Assembly (NCBI GenBank): GCA_900755895.1
Contig: CAAEIG010000160.1
Span: forward strand, 21,572 to 85,571
Reading direction: 5' to 3'
DNA: 64,000 nucleotides
Source: Clostridia bacterium
Lineage (GTDB): Bacteria > Bacillota > Clostridia > Oscillospirales > Acutalibacteraceae
In this document: positions 35,795 through 45,909 of the stretch, in pieces
How positions within the stretch are numbered: the first letter of the stretch is position 1
Layout of the letters: each line of letters begins with the position of its first letter
Notes under the pieces: model-generated
The model's database searches: none
Told to the model about the DNA's origin: nothing
Seen by the model: the letters and a program-made list of their open reading frames with translations, nothing else
Translations under genes and position numbers: made by a program

Positions 35795-36868
35795 ATGGAA
35801 ATGAAACGCATTGAACGCGTACTACAGGCCATGAAATCAAAAGGTCTGACGCAGATGATCCTCTGCGATCCCCAGAGCATCGACTATTTAACAGGGGTCT
35901 ATATCGAACCCTTTGAGCGGTTGTTTGCGCTGTACCTGCGCACTGACGGCCAACACATCTTCTTTTTGAACAAACTCTTCACGGTACCCAAGACTCCCAT
36001 TACAGAGGTCTGGTTCACAGACACCGATGATTTCATCGGCATGATGGCCCAGCACATCCAAGCCGGAGAGCCCTTAGGCATTGACAAGGAGTGGACGGCC
36101 CGCTTCCTGCTTCCCCTAATGGAACGGCTTCCGGACACCCCCTGCAAGCTGGCAAGCGACTGCGTGGACAACGTGCGCGCCTGCAAGGACCAGGCCGAAC
36201 GGGAACTGATGCGGATGAATTCCCGTCTAAACGACGAAGTCATGACCCGTGCAGTGGCCTACATTCAGGAGGGTATGACGGAGCAGCAAGTGGCTGACTA
36301 CCTGCTGGCTCAGTTCAAGGATCTGGGTTGTGAAGGGCCTTCCTTCTCCCCCATCGTGTCCTTTGGCGCCAACGCTGCCGATCCTCATCACACGCCGGAT
36401 GACACCGTGCTGCAAGCTGGTGACTGTATCGTAGTGGATATCGGCGGGCGGAAGGAAGGGTACTGCTCTGACATGACCCGCACGTATTTTTGCAAGAAAG
36501 TCTCTGATAAGCATGCGGCCATCCATGACCTGGTGCGCCAGGCCAACGAAGCCGCTGAGGCTCTGGTGCGTCCCGGAGTACCCCTGTGTCAGCTGGACAA
36601 GGCTGCCCGGGACCTAATTGCCCAGGCTGGTTACGGCGAGTACTTCACCCACAGACTGGGGCATTTCATTGGCCGCACCGAGCACGAACAGGGCGACGTC
36701 AGCAGCGCCAACACCGCTCTGGCCCAGGAGGGCATGGTCTTCTCCATTGAGCCCGGCATCTATCTGCCCGGCGAGATGGGCGTCCGGGTGGAGGATTTGG
36801 TGTTGGTCACCGCTGACGGCTGCGAAGTGCTCAACCATGTGGACAAGCACTGCCAGGTAATCGGCTGA
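35795..36868 (+). CDS. M24 family metallopeptidase (Xaa-Pro aminopeptidase-like)
   Basis: 357 residues from ATG 35795 after GGGAGGAAT. An N-terminal creatinase-like domain (about 1-125) precedes the pita-bread domain. All five metal ligands are visible: VVDIGG, CSDMTRT, HRLGHFIG, FSIEPGIY and VRVEDLVL. It probably removes N-terminal residues before proline from peptides in the cytoplasm. Confidence 0.93.
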   Translation: MEMKRIERVLQAMKSKGLTQMILCDPQSIDYLTGVYIEPFERLFALYLRTDGQHIFFLNKLFTVPKTPITEVWFTDTDDFIGMMAQHIQAGEPLGIDKEWTARFLLPLMERLPDTPCKLASDCVDNVRACKDQAERELMRMNSRLNDEVMTRAVAYIQEGMTEQQVADYLLAQFKDLGCEGPSFSPIVSFGANAADPHHTPDDTVLQAGDCIVVDIGGRKEGYCSDMTRTYFCKKVSDKHAAIHDLVRQANEAAEALVRPGVPLCQLDKAARDLIAQAGYGEYFTHRLGHFIGRTEHEQGDVSSANTALAQEGMVFSIEPGIYLPGEMGVRVEDLVLVTADGCEVLNHVDKHCQVIG

Positions 36869-36905
36869 GCGTCCCACACATAACCAAAGTGAATTGGTTG
36901 TGCGC

Positions 36906-36955
36906 AAAAAGGCAGACTGAACAATCCGAAAAGGGTTGTCCAGCCTGCCTTTTTC
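36906..36955. terminator. Bidirectional terminator
   Basis: AAAGGCAG-ACTG-AACAATCC pairs with GGGTTGT-CCAG-CCTGCCTTT, with T-runs on both outer sides. It serves the peptidase gene and the convergent glycosidase operon. Confidence 0.85.
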
Positions 36956-37005
36956 AATGCCCTCTTTTACAAAGAGCTCACTTATCGCCTCTTCTTAGAC
37001 GCACT

Positions 37006-38970
37006 TTATTTCAGCTCCACAATGGCGTACCCGTTGATTTCCGGGATGGTGACAGAGCCGTCCTTGACTTCCAGGGGAATATCCTCCGGAACCAGACGCG
37101 CCTGGGTAAACTTCCGGGGGATGTTCACCTTCACGGTCACATTCCGCAGAACCGTGCGTTCCTCAATGATGTCGATGGTAGCGCTCTTGCGCACGGGCAC
37201 ATAAGAGAGGATATGCAGGTTGGTACGGGCTTCCTCCGGTTGATCCAGGACGCTGACAGTCATGGTGGAAGGCCCATCATGGCGTACAAGACGCTCGCCC
37301 AACAGCATATCAATGGCGTTGGAGATCAGCTTCTTGCACCAGAAGGGAGCATTCTTCCGATACTGCTGGAAAATCGGGTGTCCAAAGAGAATCACGCCGC
37401 CCTTTTGCAGCACTGCCGGGTATGCTTCTCCCTTGGCAGAGGGAGTGTAACGGTGGGAGCAGAAAAAGTCCTTCTCCCGCTTGAAATAGGGCGCCCGGGC
37501 CGACAGAATGATCTCTGCACCGGCAGGCTCCAGGGCTTCTCCCTGCATATAGATGACATACTCGTTTTCCGGCTCAAGACCCTCCGCCAGCTTGCCCTCG
37601 GCAATGAGGAAATCCGGATAAACGTTCTGAGGTCCAGCAGACTTGGCACCAAAGCAAGAGGGATACTTCCCCTCCTGGTTCTGACCGCCCTTGGCACAGG
37701 CAATCACCTTGCCGCCCTTGGCCACAAAGTCCTCCAGCTTCTTCTGGAAGCCGCCGCAGACCACCAGATCATCCGGCAGGATCACCAGTTTATATGCGTC
37801 CATGGACATTCCCGGATCGATGACATCGAACTGAATGGCCAATTCTTCCAACATCTGCACAGCGCCCATGACGCTTTCAGGAATCTGGTGCTCGACCCGG
37901 GGGGATTCGGGAGTGACCACCGCCGCCTCAACCACCGGGGTAGAAGGCCGTGCCCAGGCTTCCCGTTCTGCAAACTGGCTGTACACCTTGCCAATCAGGC
38001 GATAGGTGGCAGGATTCAAAGTGCCGTTGGGCTCCAACTGATCGCCAATAGAGGAGGCAAAGCCAAAGCTCAGCATCCGGAAGCACTCAAACTCCAGAGC
38101 AGCCAGGTTTTTCAGGCTGTGAAAATCGCCCCACTCGGTGTGGAATTTGCCGGTCATACCCATACAGTCCTTGCCCAGCTTCCGGGCATAGCGGGCAGTC
38201 AGAGGGAAATGCAGATATCCCCAGGAACCGGAAGGCAGGCTTTCCAGCTCAAAATGGGTGTAGGAGTCCGCGCTGTCCTTGGTGCAGGGGCCAACGTGAC
38301 CAGCATTGTAGAAGATCGTGCAGTTCTGGTTGTACTGGCGGACCAATTCCGTCATGTTCTTTTTGAACCGGTCCAGAACCATCTTGGCAAAATCCCTCAC
38401 CGCTTCATCATCGGATGCGTCAATGCCCAATTTCTTCATTTCAGCCCGGCAGGCTGCGCACCAGCAGGGACGGATTCCCACAATGTCAAAAAACAGGCCG
38501 TCCAGCTCGTCACCTAACAGCTCGCAAACCTCGATGGTCTGAGCTTTCAAGAAATCCCAATACCCGGTGTTGACGCACAAGGATTGATAAAATCCGGGCT
38601 CGGTAAAGGGGCCGCCCTCATGGGAACCGTCCTTTTTCCGAATCAGCCATTCCGGATGGGTGGTGGCACTGTGGTAATCCCACTGAACTGTGATATAGAC
38701 CGGCGCATTGATGCCCACCTTATGCAAGGCGCGCACCTGATCCACCAGGAGGTTCTTGTACTCCAGGTGGGGATGGACCAGCTCTGGGAACTTTTTAGAC
38801 GGGTAATAAAGCCAGCCGTGATGCCCTCTGGCGAAAACGGTCATGGAGCTGATACTGGCTTCCTTGGCTGTTTTTGCAAAGGCTTCCGGATCAAAGGTCG
38901 AACCAATGCCCGGAATATTTTCTGAGGTGTGAAAATCAAGATGGATCTGGCGAGGAGATAACTGTTTCAT
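37006..38970 (-). CDS. Putative glycoside hydrolase (GHL6-like TIM barrel, beta-galactosidase-trimerisation-like region)
   Basis: 654 residues, no signal peptide. The N-terminal barrel (QIHLDFHTSENIPGIG, then FARGHHGWLYYPSK and LDGLFFDIVGIRPCWCAACR) resembles hypothetical glycosyl hydrolase family 6 and alpha-L-fucosidase-type barrels. A Rossmann-like middle domain (YKLVILPDDLVVCGG) resembles the trimerisation domain of GH42, and a beta domain ends the protein. The catalytic residues are not certain. It follows the six-hairpin protein gene by 63 bp, in the same operon. Confidence 0.75.
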   Translation of the reverse strand: MKQLSPRQIHLDFHTSENIPGIGSTFDPEAFAKTAKEASISSMTVFARGHHGWLYYPSKKFPELVHPHLEYKNLLVDQVRALHKVGINAPVYITVQWDYHSATTHPEWLIRKKDGSHEGGPFTEPGFYQSLCVNTGYWDFLKAQTIEVCELLGDELDGLFFDIVGIRPCWCAACRAEMKKLGIDASDDEAVRDFAKMVLDRFKKNMTELVRQYNQNCTIFYNAGHVGPCTKDSADSYTHFELESLPSGSWGYLHFPLTARYARKLGKDCMGMTGKFHTEWGDFHSLKNLAALEFECFRMLSFGFASSIGDQLEPNGTLNPATYRLIGKVYSQFAEREAWARPSTPVVEAAVVTPESPRVEHQIPESVMGAVQMLEELAIQFDVIDPGMSMDAYKLVILPDDLVVCGGFQKKLEDFVAKGGKVIACAKGGQNQEGKYPSCFGAKSAGPQNVYPDFLIAEGKLAEGLEPENEYVIYMQGEALEPAGAEIILSARAPYFKREKDFFCSHRYTPSAKGEAYPAVLQKGGVILFGHPIFQQYRKNAPFWCKKLISNAIDMLLGERLVRHDGPSTMTVSVLDQPEEARTNLHILSYVPVRKSATIDIIEERTVLRNVTVKVNIPRKFTQARLVPEDIPLEVKDGSVTIPEINGYAIVELK

Positions 38971-39033
38971 CTTTGGTCATTTCCTTTCTGTGTCGTGGGG
39001 AGAATCCCCCTTGAAATTGCGCATTGAACTGCT

Positions 39034-40806
39034 TTATGTAAGCTGAGGGATCACCTCGGCAAGAGCTAACAAATTGCTGGTTTCGGACCAACAGCTTCCG
39101 CGGAACACACCGCCGATACAGCGGTCCGTCTCCCAGTCGGACATATTCACCCGTTCGCAGATAAATCCCTGGGGCAGGCGATGGGCTTCCAACTGGTCCG
39201 GACTGCCCTGTTCCCTCTCTTCCGGCGACAAATCCCAATCGTAGATGGGCGCCTCGTTGGTAGACATATACTGGCTAATTGTCAAGGCAATGTCCTTTAC
39301 CAACTCAAGATACAACTGATCTTTGGTCCACTGCCACAGCTTCAACAGGCTGTCCCCGGAAAGGGTACAGATACCGGGCGCGGAGTGCTTATTCTGCAGG
39401 TTTGCAAAAACACTGCCCACGGTTTTCTTTTGATGACGTCCAAACTCGCTTTCCGGCGGGAAACAATAATTGTAGCTGACAACCCAGCTGCTGCAATAAT
39501 GGGCGCATTCTTGGGCGTATGTCAGCCATTTTGGATTGCCCGTAACTTCGTACAATACCACAAAACTCTCCAGCAAGCCAAAGCCGCTTTCGCTATCCAC
39601 ACACTGCAGGATCTCCCCAGGACCGCCCGTGGTATACCCCCTGCACAGATGCTCCTGGTAATAGGCTTGGGCGCTTTCCTCGGCAACCTTCAGATATTCT
39701 GGCTCTCCAAAGAATTGATAAGCCCGCGCAAGACCAGCGGGAGCAATTCCGGCGCTGGTGGACCCACCCACACAGATCTCCCCTGTATGGACATCCACAA
39801 ACTGACCGAACTGGCCATACCTTTTCCAAAGCTTCACAAAACCATCCGCTGTTTTTCTGGCCCCTTGCTGAAACTTCTCTGGGATCTCCACGGATCTTTC
39901 CCGCATCAATGTAAAATGCTTGAAAAGAAAATACAAAATATCTGCAGACTTGCGGATCAAATGCCAATGGTCCGCTCCGGGTCTCTCGAAAGCATCCCCG
40001 TAAGGATTCCCCTCTGCATCCACCACCCCGTGGAAAAACCCGCTTTCACACTGGGTGGAGAAGAGAAAAGAAAGCGTCCGGATTTCCCGGTCCCACTCCT
40101 GTTTTCCCCCCAACTTCATGAGGGCGTATCCGCTCATAGCGCCGCCCGTCCAACCGGGCTGCCAAACCTGAAAGCGGGATTTGTCAGTTCCCACCATGTA
40201 CACGCCCAGGGATTCTAACCAATTCATGGCGTTGAATTTTTCCCTCTGGATTTCAAACTGCTTGTCAAAAGACAGCACCTCAGGACGCTGGGAATCCATC
40301 TCCATGATTTTGCGGTTCTCAAAAAACACCCGGTAGAATTCGGCTAAATTGTCGCAGGGGAACTCCAGCACTTTGCAGGGAATATCGGCAGGGAGGTCCT
40401 CCCACGGCTCAGGATTATCCAGCATGTGTGACCACCGATAGATTTTTTCCCGTTTGGCTGGCCATGTGAGACGGATGCATCCACCTTCGTATGCAAGACC
40501 GATATTTCTTCCTTGGAGCTGCTGGACTGTAAACACCAAAACACCCCTCTTTTGCGAGGGGGAGAAAACACCCACACAAGGTGTTGCCGCATCGCCGGTC
40601 GTGACCTCTATTTTGCCGCTTCCATCCGGCTCTAACCGTGGGACATCGGTAATGGTAACCGGCATGTCGACTTTGGCATCCTCTAAGGTAAACATGGGAG
40701 GATACTCATAGGCACGCACTTCAAACTGATTTCCCCCATAGCAACAGGCAGGAATAAAAACATAGGAATCTCTGCCTTTTGGCGTTTCAATACATTTTAT
40801 TGCCAC
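39034..40806 (-). CDS. Six-hairpin (alpha/alpha toroid) glycosidase-like protein
   Basis: 590 residues from a GTG at 40804-40806, which has AAAGGTGAT correctly spaced; the frame is open upstream to 40956 without a start site. A beta-sandwich N-terminus leads into an alpha/alpha toroid with helical repeats such as TSAGIAPAGLARAYQFFGEP and CVDSESGFGLLESFVVLYEV, as in cytoplasmic unsaturated-uronyl hydrolases and related families. The family is not identified. No signal peptide. It heads a two-gene operon with the GHL6-like gene. Confidence 0.7.
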   Translation of the reverse strand: MAIKCIETPKGRDSYVFIPACCYGGNQFEVRAYEYPPMFTLEDAKVDMPVTITDVPRLEPDGSGKIEVTTGDAATPCVGVFSPSQKRGVLVFTVQQLQGRNIGLAYEGGCIRLTWPAKREKIYRWSHMLDNPEPWEDLPADIPCKVLEFPCDNLAEFYRVFFENRKIMEMDSQRPEVLSFDKQFEIQREKFNAMNWLESLGVYMVGTDKSRFQVWQPGWTGGAMSGYALMKLGGKQEWDREIRTLSFLFSTQCESGFFHGVVDAEGNPYGDAFERPGADHWHLIRKSADILYFLFKHFTLMRERSVEIPEKFQQGARKTADGFVKLWKRYGQFGQFVDVHTGEICVGGSTSAGIAPAGLARAYQFFGEPEYLKVAEESAQAYYQEHLCRGYTTGGPGEILQCVDSESGFGLLESFVVLYEVTGNPKWLTYAQECAHYCSSWVVSYNYCFPPESEFGRHQKKTVGSVFANLQNKHSAPGICTLSGDSLLKLWQWTKDQLYLELVKDIALTISQYMSTNEAPIYDWDLSPEEREQGSPDQLEAHRLPQGFICERVNMSDWETDRCIGGVFRGSCWSETSNLLALAEVIPQLT

Positions 40807-40851
40807 TGCAATCACCTTTTTATGATAATTTAAGTCAGGTATACGAGCACC

Positions 40852-40879
40852 ATTATACATGATTTCATATAATTTGCAA
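40852..40879 (-). promoter_or_regulatory. Promoter of the two-gene glycosidase operon
   Basis: TTGCAA (40874-40879), 16 bp, TATAAT (40852-40857) on the minus strand. The rest of the 409-bp gap to the upstream gene contains only the terminator below. Confidence 0.7.
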
Positions 40880-41033
40880 TAAACTATCGCACAAAACACA
40901 CTTTTTTTGCCACCCTGTTTTTTGAGCTTTGTCACAGGTTTCACACCTTTTCCCACTCAACTCAGTCTAAGTGTGGTATGGCAGGCCCTCTAGAGCACTA
41001 TTTAGTTCAAGCATATTAGAAGGTTCCGTAAAA

Positions 41034-41075
41034 GGAAAGCCACCCGAGAAATCACGATGTTCCCGGGTGGCTTTC
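41034..41075 (-). terminator. Terminator of the GntR-controlled operon
   Basis: GAAAGCCACCCG (from 41034) pairs with CGGGTGGCTTTC (to 41075). The U-tract is weak on the minus strand (CTTTTAC) and strong on the plus strand. Confidence 0.75.
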
Positions 41076-41215
41076 TTTTCCTTTTTTGCTTGATTTCTGT
41101 CGGAAACAGCAACCAAATAAAACCGGCTATGACTTTTGCCTCTGTATACTCAGAACATGGTTGTCCATGCTACTTCGTCAAGGAAACCCCATATACCTGT
41201 TTGATATAAGTTGAC

Positions 41216-41989
41216 TCATGGCACAAATGTCTCCCATACGGATTGATACTCCTCTGGGTGCACAATAAATTTAAGTAGCCACGGATCTTCTTCAAATTTG
41301 GTATATATAGGTGATCTATCATCCATTTTCAATTGGGCATAGTTTTCCGGAGGTTTCCGCACAAGCTCACAATTCCCATAGCTTGGATTTTTTCTAAAAA
41401 CTAAATTCCCATTCTCCCAAACTGGGAAGAAAGCCAAGCCACCATGGGCGCGAACTCCATCATACACAAAACCATATTCCCGGACACACCATGCGCCAAA
41501 GGCCAGAGGTTGGGAGCTATCTGCGCTAATAGTGCAATGTGCCCATCCCGGCGGAACCAGAACCCGCTCTCCTGGTCCTGCTTCGATCGCAAAGCAACGT
41601 CCCGGGATATCTTTGTCAAACTCTTGGGCATAAATGATTGCTTTTCCGCTCCAGATTTCATAAAGCTCAGGAGTGGAGGTCCCAGAAAGAGGAGAAATAG
41701 CATGCACATGACCTTGGCTGCGGATGGGTTCTTCCCCCAATTTTCCAGAGGTAAACACAACGGCGCCAAAGAGCAAATGAAGATGTTCTAACAATTCCTT
41801 ATCTTTTTTCTTGCCCACATCCATTGCAATGGCATATACAATATCCGGACCTTGGCATGACGGATTTAGCAAACTAGCCCGAATATTATCCAGATGCCGA
41901 TGCTCAGGAACGGGGCCAAAACAATCTGTGCCATAAAAAAAGCCAAGGGGCTTAAATTGAGGAATTACCGATAAACCAGGATTAAACAT
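41216..41989 (-). CDS. Cupin-type (archaeal-type) glucose-6-phosphate isomerase
   Basis: 257 residues from ATG 41987-41989 with GGAGGT upstream. The cupin metal site is visible as RSQGHVHAIS, with the later ligands in PELYEIWSG and VPPGWAHCTI. Cupin PGI interconverts glucose 6-phosphate and fructose 6-phosphate. The gene overlaps the PfkB kinase gene by 8 bp and is the last gene of the operon, so it probably handles hexose phosphates from the imported sugar. Confidence 0.87.
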   Translation of the reverse strand: MFNPGLSVIPQFKPLGFFYGTDCFGPVPEHRHLDNIRASLLNPSCQGPDIVYAIAMDVGKKKDKELLEHLHLLFGAVVFTSGKLGEEPIRSQGHVHAISPLSGTSTPELYEIWSGKAIIYAQEFDKDIPGRCFAIEAGPGERVLVPPGWAHCTISADSSQPLAFGAWCVREYGFVYDGVRAHGGLAFFPVWENGNLVFRKNPSYGNCELVRKPPENYAQLKMDDRSPIYTKFEEDPWLLKFIVHPEEYQSVWETFVP

Positions 41990-42887
41990 GGCTAGACCTC
42001 CAATGATCAAATTGCTCAATGGTATAAGAAGGAATAGAACTGGTCTGACTTGCAATATATGCTCCCAGTTCATTCCCCATTTTACACGCCTCTTCCAGTG
42101 AGCGACCTCGTTCTAAACCAGTTAAAAAACCAGCACAGAATCCATCCCCAGCACCTACTGGATCCTTCACTTGAATAGAAACTGCAGGAACAATTCCAAA
42201 ACTTGATCCCTCCATATAAGCGGCTCCCTTGCTCCCCAACGTAACCACCAATCGTTTAAGCTCAAAATGGCTTAAAACATTCTGCATCTTCATTTCCAAA
42301 GAGCTGCCCTGTAACATAAAAAGCTCGCAAATGATGCTCAGTTCCTCTTCGTTCAGCTTTGCATGGTCACAACTTCGCAAGCAAAAATCTACCGTTTCCA
42401 TGGTATAAAAAGGTGGACGCAAATTCACATCACACATCACACGGGAAAAAGTCCCGGTCTTAATCATTTGCTTTAAGGTTTCCCGGCTTTCTTTGCTGCG
42501 TAGGGCTAAGGTCCCGTAATATAAGCACGAATACTCATTGAGTATCTCCCAATTATCCGGAAGCACTGTAATGTGATCCCAGGACACATCCTCTGGAATC
42601 TCGTAGTTGGGTTCTCCATCTTTACCGAATCTCACTTGAATGAGGCAGGTATCCCGTTCATTACGGCTCACCATTCGGGCGTCCACGCCCAGTGTTTTGA
42701 GGTTTTTCAAAGCCTCGTCCCCTAGGGCATCTTTTCCCAACGCAGAACAAACACCCGATGTCACACCAAGTTTTGCACAATGGGCCGCCACATTTAAGGG
42801 TGCCCCACCCAAATGTTCAGGTTTACCGCTCCCTCCTTGAGCCGTTATATCATCCCAAACAACTTCGCCAAACATTAAAATACTCAT
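41982..42887 (-). CDS. PfkB family carbohydrate kinase (fructokinase-like)
   Basis: 301 residues of ribokinase fold. The N-terminal PfkB motif region is HLGGAPLNVAAHCAKLG; the C-terminal signature with the catalytic Asp is DPVGAGDGFCAGFLTGLERG. Fructose or a related ketose is the likely substrate, given the isomerases in the operon. It lies between the beta-propeller glycosidase and cupin PGI genes. Confidence 0.9.
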   Translation of the reverse strand: MSILMFGEVVWDDITAQGGSGKPEHLGGAPLNVAAHCAKLGVTSGVCSALGKDALGDEALKNLKTLGVDARMVSRNERDTCLIQVRFGKDGEPNYEIPEDVSWDHITVLPDNWEILNEYSCLYYGTLALRSKESRETLKQMIKTGTFSRVMCDVNLRPPFYTMETVDFCLRSCDHAKLNEEELSIICELFMLQGSSLEMKMQNVLSHFELKRLVVTLGSKGAAYMEGSSFGIVPAVSIQVKDPVGAGDGFCAGFLTGLERGRSLEEACKMGNELGAYIASQTSSIPSYTIEQFDHWRSSHV

Positions 42888-42899
42888 TTTCCTCTCCTT

Positions 42900-44165
42900 T
42901 CACAGCTGGAGATTCAACTGGCAGCATGTTAGTCCTTCGGGGAGTTTCGAGGAATATACAGGACTTTTGGTGGTGTAACAGGTGATATAATAATCTTCCA
43001 CATACAACTCTGTCAGTGTTTTCCCAATAAGCAATTTAGCCTTTCCTCGGTTTTCTGGGAGGGTTTCCCGGACAATCACTTCCTCTACCGTCCCATCACC
43101 CCTCTTATATTGAAATACCCCATTTTCCAACCGGCATATCTGCAAACTTTCTCCTTCCTGCAGGGGAAGCTCCCATGTATCCCCTGGCATGAGATTCCCT
43201 GTCAAAACACAATTACTTTCCAATTGGGACAAGGGAATTCCAAACAAACTGTCATTTGCTTTCCACCATTTCAGACAAAGAATATCCTCTTCAAATTCCA
43301 CCAATTTCAAAGGAGCCAAAGCAGTGTAAGACCGTCCTTGCCCATTTTCACTCCTTTCTATTTGATGGAAATTCACCAGCAGCTCTTTTCCATGCTGGAC
43401 AAACCTAGGAAAGTATCCATGCACATGACTGCGATTGCTAAACAACGCAAAATTCTTTTTCATAGGATAGAATGGTCCCTCCGGAAAGTCAGACACAAAT
43501 ACCCCTACACCATCTGGATTTCCATAGCATCCTACCAGCAGATAGTATTTCCCATTATGATAGCAAGCAGCGCCTGCTTCCACTTCCTTCTCTTGAGCAA
43601 AAGATCCTAAATGAATTTCTGGAGGCTCCAAGGCTTTCCATTCAACACCATCCTCGCTTTCTCCAAACCCTACACCTGGACCATCTTTTGGGGCTGCAGT
43701 CCAGTAACCCCAATACGTCCCATCCGGCTTTTGCAGCGGAAAAATGCAATCCCAGCGGGCACCTTCCTCCAAGTATTCCCGATACCACTTTGTATCTGGC
43801 AAAAACGCAGCTTGGTCACCATATTTTTCCCAATGAAGCAAATCAGAGCTATGGGCAAAAAAGATGGTCTGCTTTAAACCTTTCTCGTCTTTTCTCCACT
43901 CGGAATAATTACAAAGAAAATTACCGGTCTTTTCAAAATCCGTGGCCTTCCAAACGGACCCTGTACCTAAATAGAAATTCATTTTGTCAGAAGCTGCAAT
44001 CACCTTTCCTTGATCCACAAAATGAACACCATCTTTAGAGATTGCGCACCCCACCCCTTCTCCTGGGCTAGACTCCGTTATTAAATAGTACAAATAGAAG
44101 GTTCCGTCATGATAATACATCCACGTGTCCCAAGTTGCAGAAAATTTTTTGGTTTGAAAAATCAT
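42900..44165 (-). CDS. Five-bladed beta-propeller glycoside hydrolase (GH32/GH43-like)
   Basis: 421 residues with no signal peptide. Blade repeats are visible as SATWDTWMYYHDGTFYLYYL, ARWDCIFPLQKPDGTYWGYW and EVEAGAACYHNGKYYLLVG; the spaced D, RxD and E resemble the catalytic triad of clan GH-J/F propellers, though the exact WMNDPNG and RDP motifs of GH32 are not kept. A C-terminal beta-sandwich follows. Being cytoplasmic, it should act on an oligosaccharide imported by the operon's ABC transporter. Confidence 0.78.
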   Translation of the reverse strand: MIFQTKKFSATWDTWMYYHDGTFYLYYLITESSPGEGVGCAISKDGVHFVDQGKVIAASDKMNFYLGTGSVWKATDFEKTGNFLCNYSEWRKDEKGLKQTIFFAHSSDLLHWEKYGDQAAFLPDTKWYREYLEEGARWDCIFPLQKPDGTYWGYWTAAPKDGPGVGFGESEDGVEWKALEPPEIHLGSFAQEKEVEAGAACYHNGKYYLLVGCYGNPDGVGVFVSDFPEGPFYPMKKNFALFSNRSHVHGYFPRFVQHGKELLVNFHQIERSENGQGRSYTALAPLKLVEFEEDILCLKWWKANDSLFGIPLSQLESNCVLTGNLMPGDTWELPLQEGESLQICRLENGVFQYKRGDGTVEEVIVRETLPENRGKAKLLIGKTLTELYVEDYYITCYTTKSPVYSSKLPEGLTCCQLNLQL

Positions 44166-44254
44166 ACTTCTTCATCCTCCCACTACTTTTTGTAAGATAG
44201 AACAAAGCCCACAGTACTTCTGTAGGCTCTGTCCCTCTTGGGAAAATCTGCTTC

Positions 44255-45814
44255 TTATTTTTCACTCATGAAAGCATTGACGTCCTCAGTCACCAACTCG
44301 TTACCAGCTTGGTTAAAGGCATCTAAAAATGCTTGCCAATTTTCATCAATGTCCAGTTCTCCCGTAATGAACTTGGTGAAATATTCATCCCGAATGGTGT
44401 TCATATCGCCAACGAATTTCACGTAGTTGTCAGAGGTAAAGCCCTGGACCAAAGGCGTAACTGCAATGCTCTTGTTGTATTCGAACAGTTCCTGCTGCCG
44501 CTCAGCATCGATAGCATTTTCGTAGAACACATCGGAACAAATGTCACTGAACCACTGGAATTTATTCAACGGATCCGTTAACATGTTTTCAGTCTCTTTT
44601 GCGATTTCCTCTTCATTCAACTGAATTTTTCCGCTATCATCTTTGGTGAAGTGGACACCCTCAATGCCATAAGAGAGGAAGTCTTTTCCTTCTTCACTCC
44701 ACATCCAATCCCACATTGCCATTACTTTCTCGGGTGCTTCACACTTGCTGTTAATGCACATCCACACGTCGGCACAAGGATCGTTGGTGGGACGGTATTC
44801 GAAGTCGCCACTGGGGGGATTTGCGGCAATCACTTCCGCACCCGGAATATTCTCCGTTGTCTGCCCAAAAATACGGTCATAGTAGTATCCAGAATTGCAC
44901 TGTGCACGCACACTAGCAGCTCTGCCAGACGCCAACGAGCCCACGATAGTTTCATAATCCGCATTCAACATGAACTCGGGATCCATAATACCGGCCTCAT
45001 ACAGCTTGTTCATGTACTTCAGGCCTTCTTTGGTGGAATCCAACACCTCAATGGCAACATACTTTCCGTCCACCAGATCCCACATATTTCCATAGCCCCA
45101 GCCATTAAACTGCTTCAGGAAGGTAAAGCCCATACCGCTGAGCGATTCCGAAATACCGATCATATCCGGTTCATTATCCACAATGGTCTTCATTGCTTCG
45201 TAATACTCGTCCAAAGTGGTGGGAACTTCCAGATTGTACTTATCCAAAAGGTCCTTGCGATAATACATCACTTCGCAATCATTGACCCACTCACGAGGAA
45301 TGGCATAGTACTTATCCTGCCACACAGCATACGGTTTTGCCTCGGGAGAATTCACATACTCGTTCAAGACTGGATAATTTTCCAAACTTTCTGTCATGTC
45401 GTAGAGATAACCTGCAGAAATCAAATTATCCGTCAAAGCAATGTCGTTGCGGATTTGAATGACATCGGCCAAATTTCCGCTTGCCATGCCCAAATTGACG
45501 TGATTGGCCCACTCACCAATGGGAAGAATGGTAAACTCTAAATCCACACCAAACTTCTCATTGACATAGTCCAAAATTCTTCCTTCCGGGGGATTCATCA
45601 CATCGGTCCAATAGGCGGTGATATGCGTCCTTTCCCCAGTGTCTCCAGTTTCTGCCTCTTCGGTTTCCGAAGTCTGAGACTCTTCCTTTGCCGGCTGAGA
45701 AGTCTGGCTACTTTCAGAAACCCCTTGAGAGGATTCGCCACTTTCGCCGGAGCAGCCTGCAAAGGCAGACAAAATCATCGACAGGCAAAGTACAATTGCA
45801 AGAACTTTTTTCAC
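44255..45814 (-). CDS. Extracellular solute-binding lipoprotein of a carbohydrate ABC transporter
   Basis: 519 residues from a GTG at 45812-45814, 8 bases after AAGGAG; the GTG at 45823 overlaps that site. The lipoprotein signal MKKVLAIVLCLSMILSAFAG is followed by the lipobox cysteine and a Ser/Glu-rich linker. The rest is a family-1 binding protein of the large LplA/YtcQ type that captures oligosaccharides. The permeases lie upstream in the operon. Confidence 0.94.
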   Translation of the reverse strand: MKKVLAIVLCLSMILSAFAGCSGESGESSQGVSESSQTSQPAKEESQTSETEEAETGDTGERTHITAYWTDVMNPPEGRILDYVNEKFGVDLEFTILPIGEWANHVNLGMASGNLADVIQIRNDIALTDNLISAGYLYDMTESLENYPVLNEYVNSPEAKPYAVWQDKYYAIPREWVNDCEVMYYRKDLLDKYNLEVPTTLDEYYEAMKTIVDNEPDMIGISESLSGMGFTFLKQFNGWGYGNMWDLVDGKYVAIEVLDSTKEGLKYMNKLYEAGIMDPEFMLNADYETIVGSLASGRAASVRAQCNSGYYYDRIFGQTTENIPGAEVIAANPPSGDFEYRPTNDPCADVWMCINSKCEAPEKVMAMWDWMWSEEGKDFLSYGIEGVHFTKDDSGKIQLNEEEIAKETENMLTDPLNKFQWFSDICSDVFYENAIDAERQQELFEYNKSIAVTPLVQGFTSDNYVKFVGDMNTIRDEYFTKFITGELDIDENWQAFLDAFNQAGNELVTEDVNAFMSEK

Positions 45815-45909
45815 GGTTTTCACTCCTTACCAAAATAATTCAAAAAATATTTTTCAGGTATCCAGAAGAAAGCTTTTTGTCTTACACCTCCCCTTTTCAT
45901 TTCAAATCA

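Noticed and set aside
36889..38517. 542-codon plus-strand open frame
   Set aside because: Antisense to the GHL6-like gene and crosses a terminator; not a real gene.
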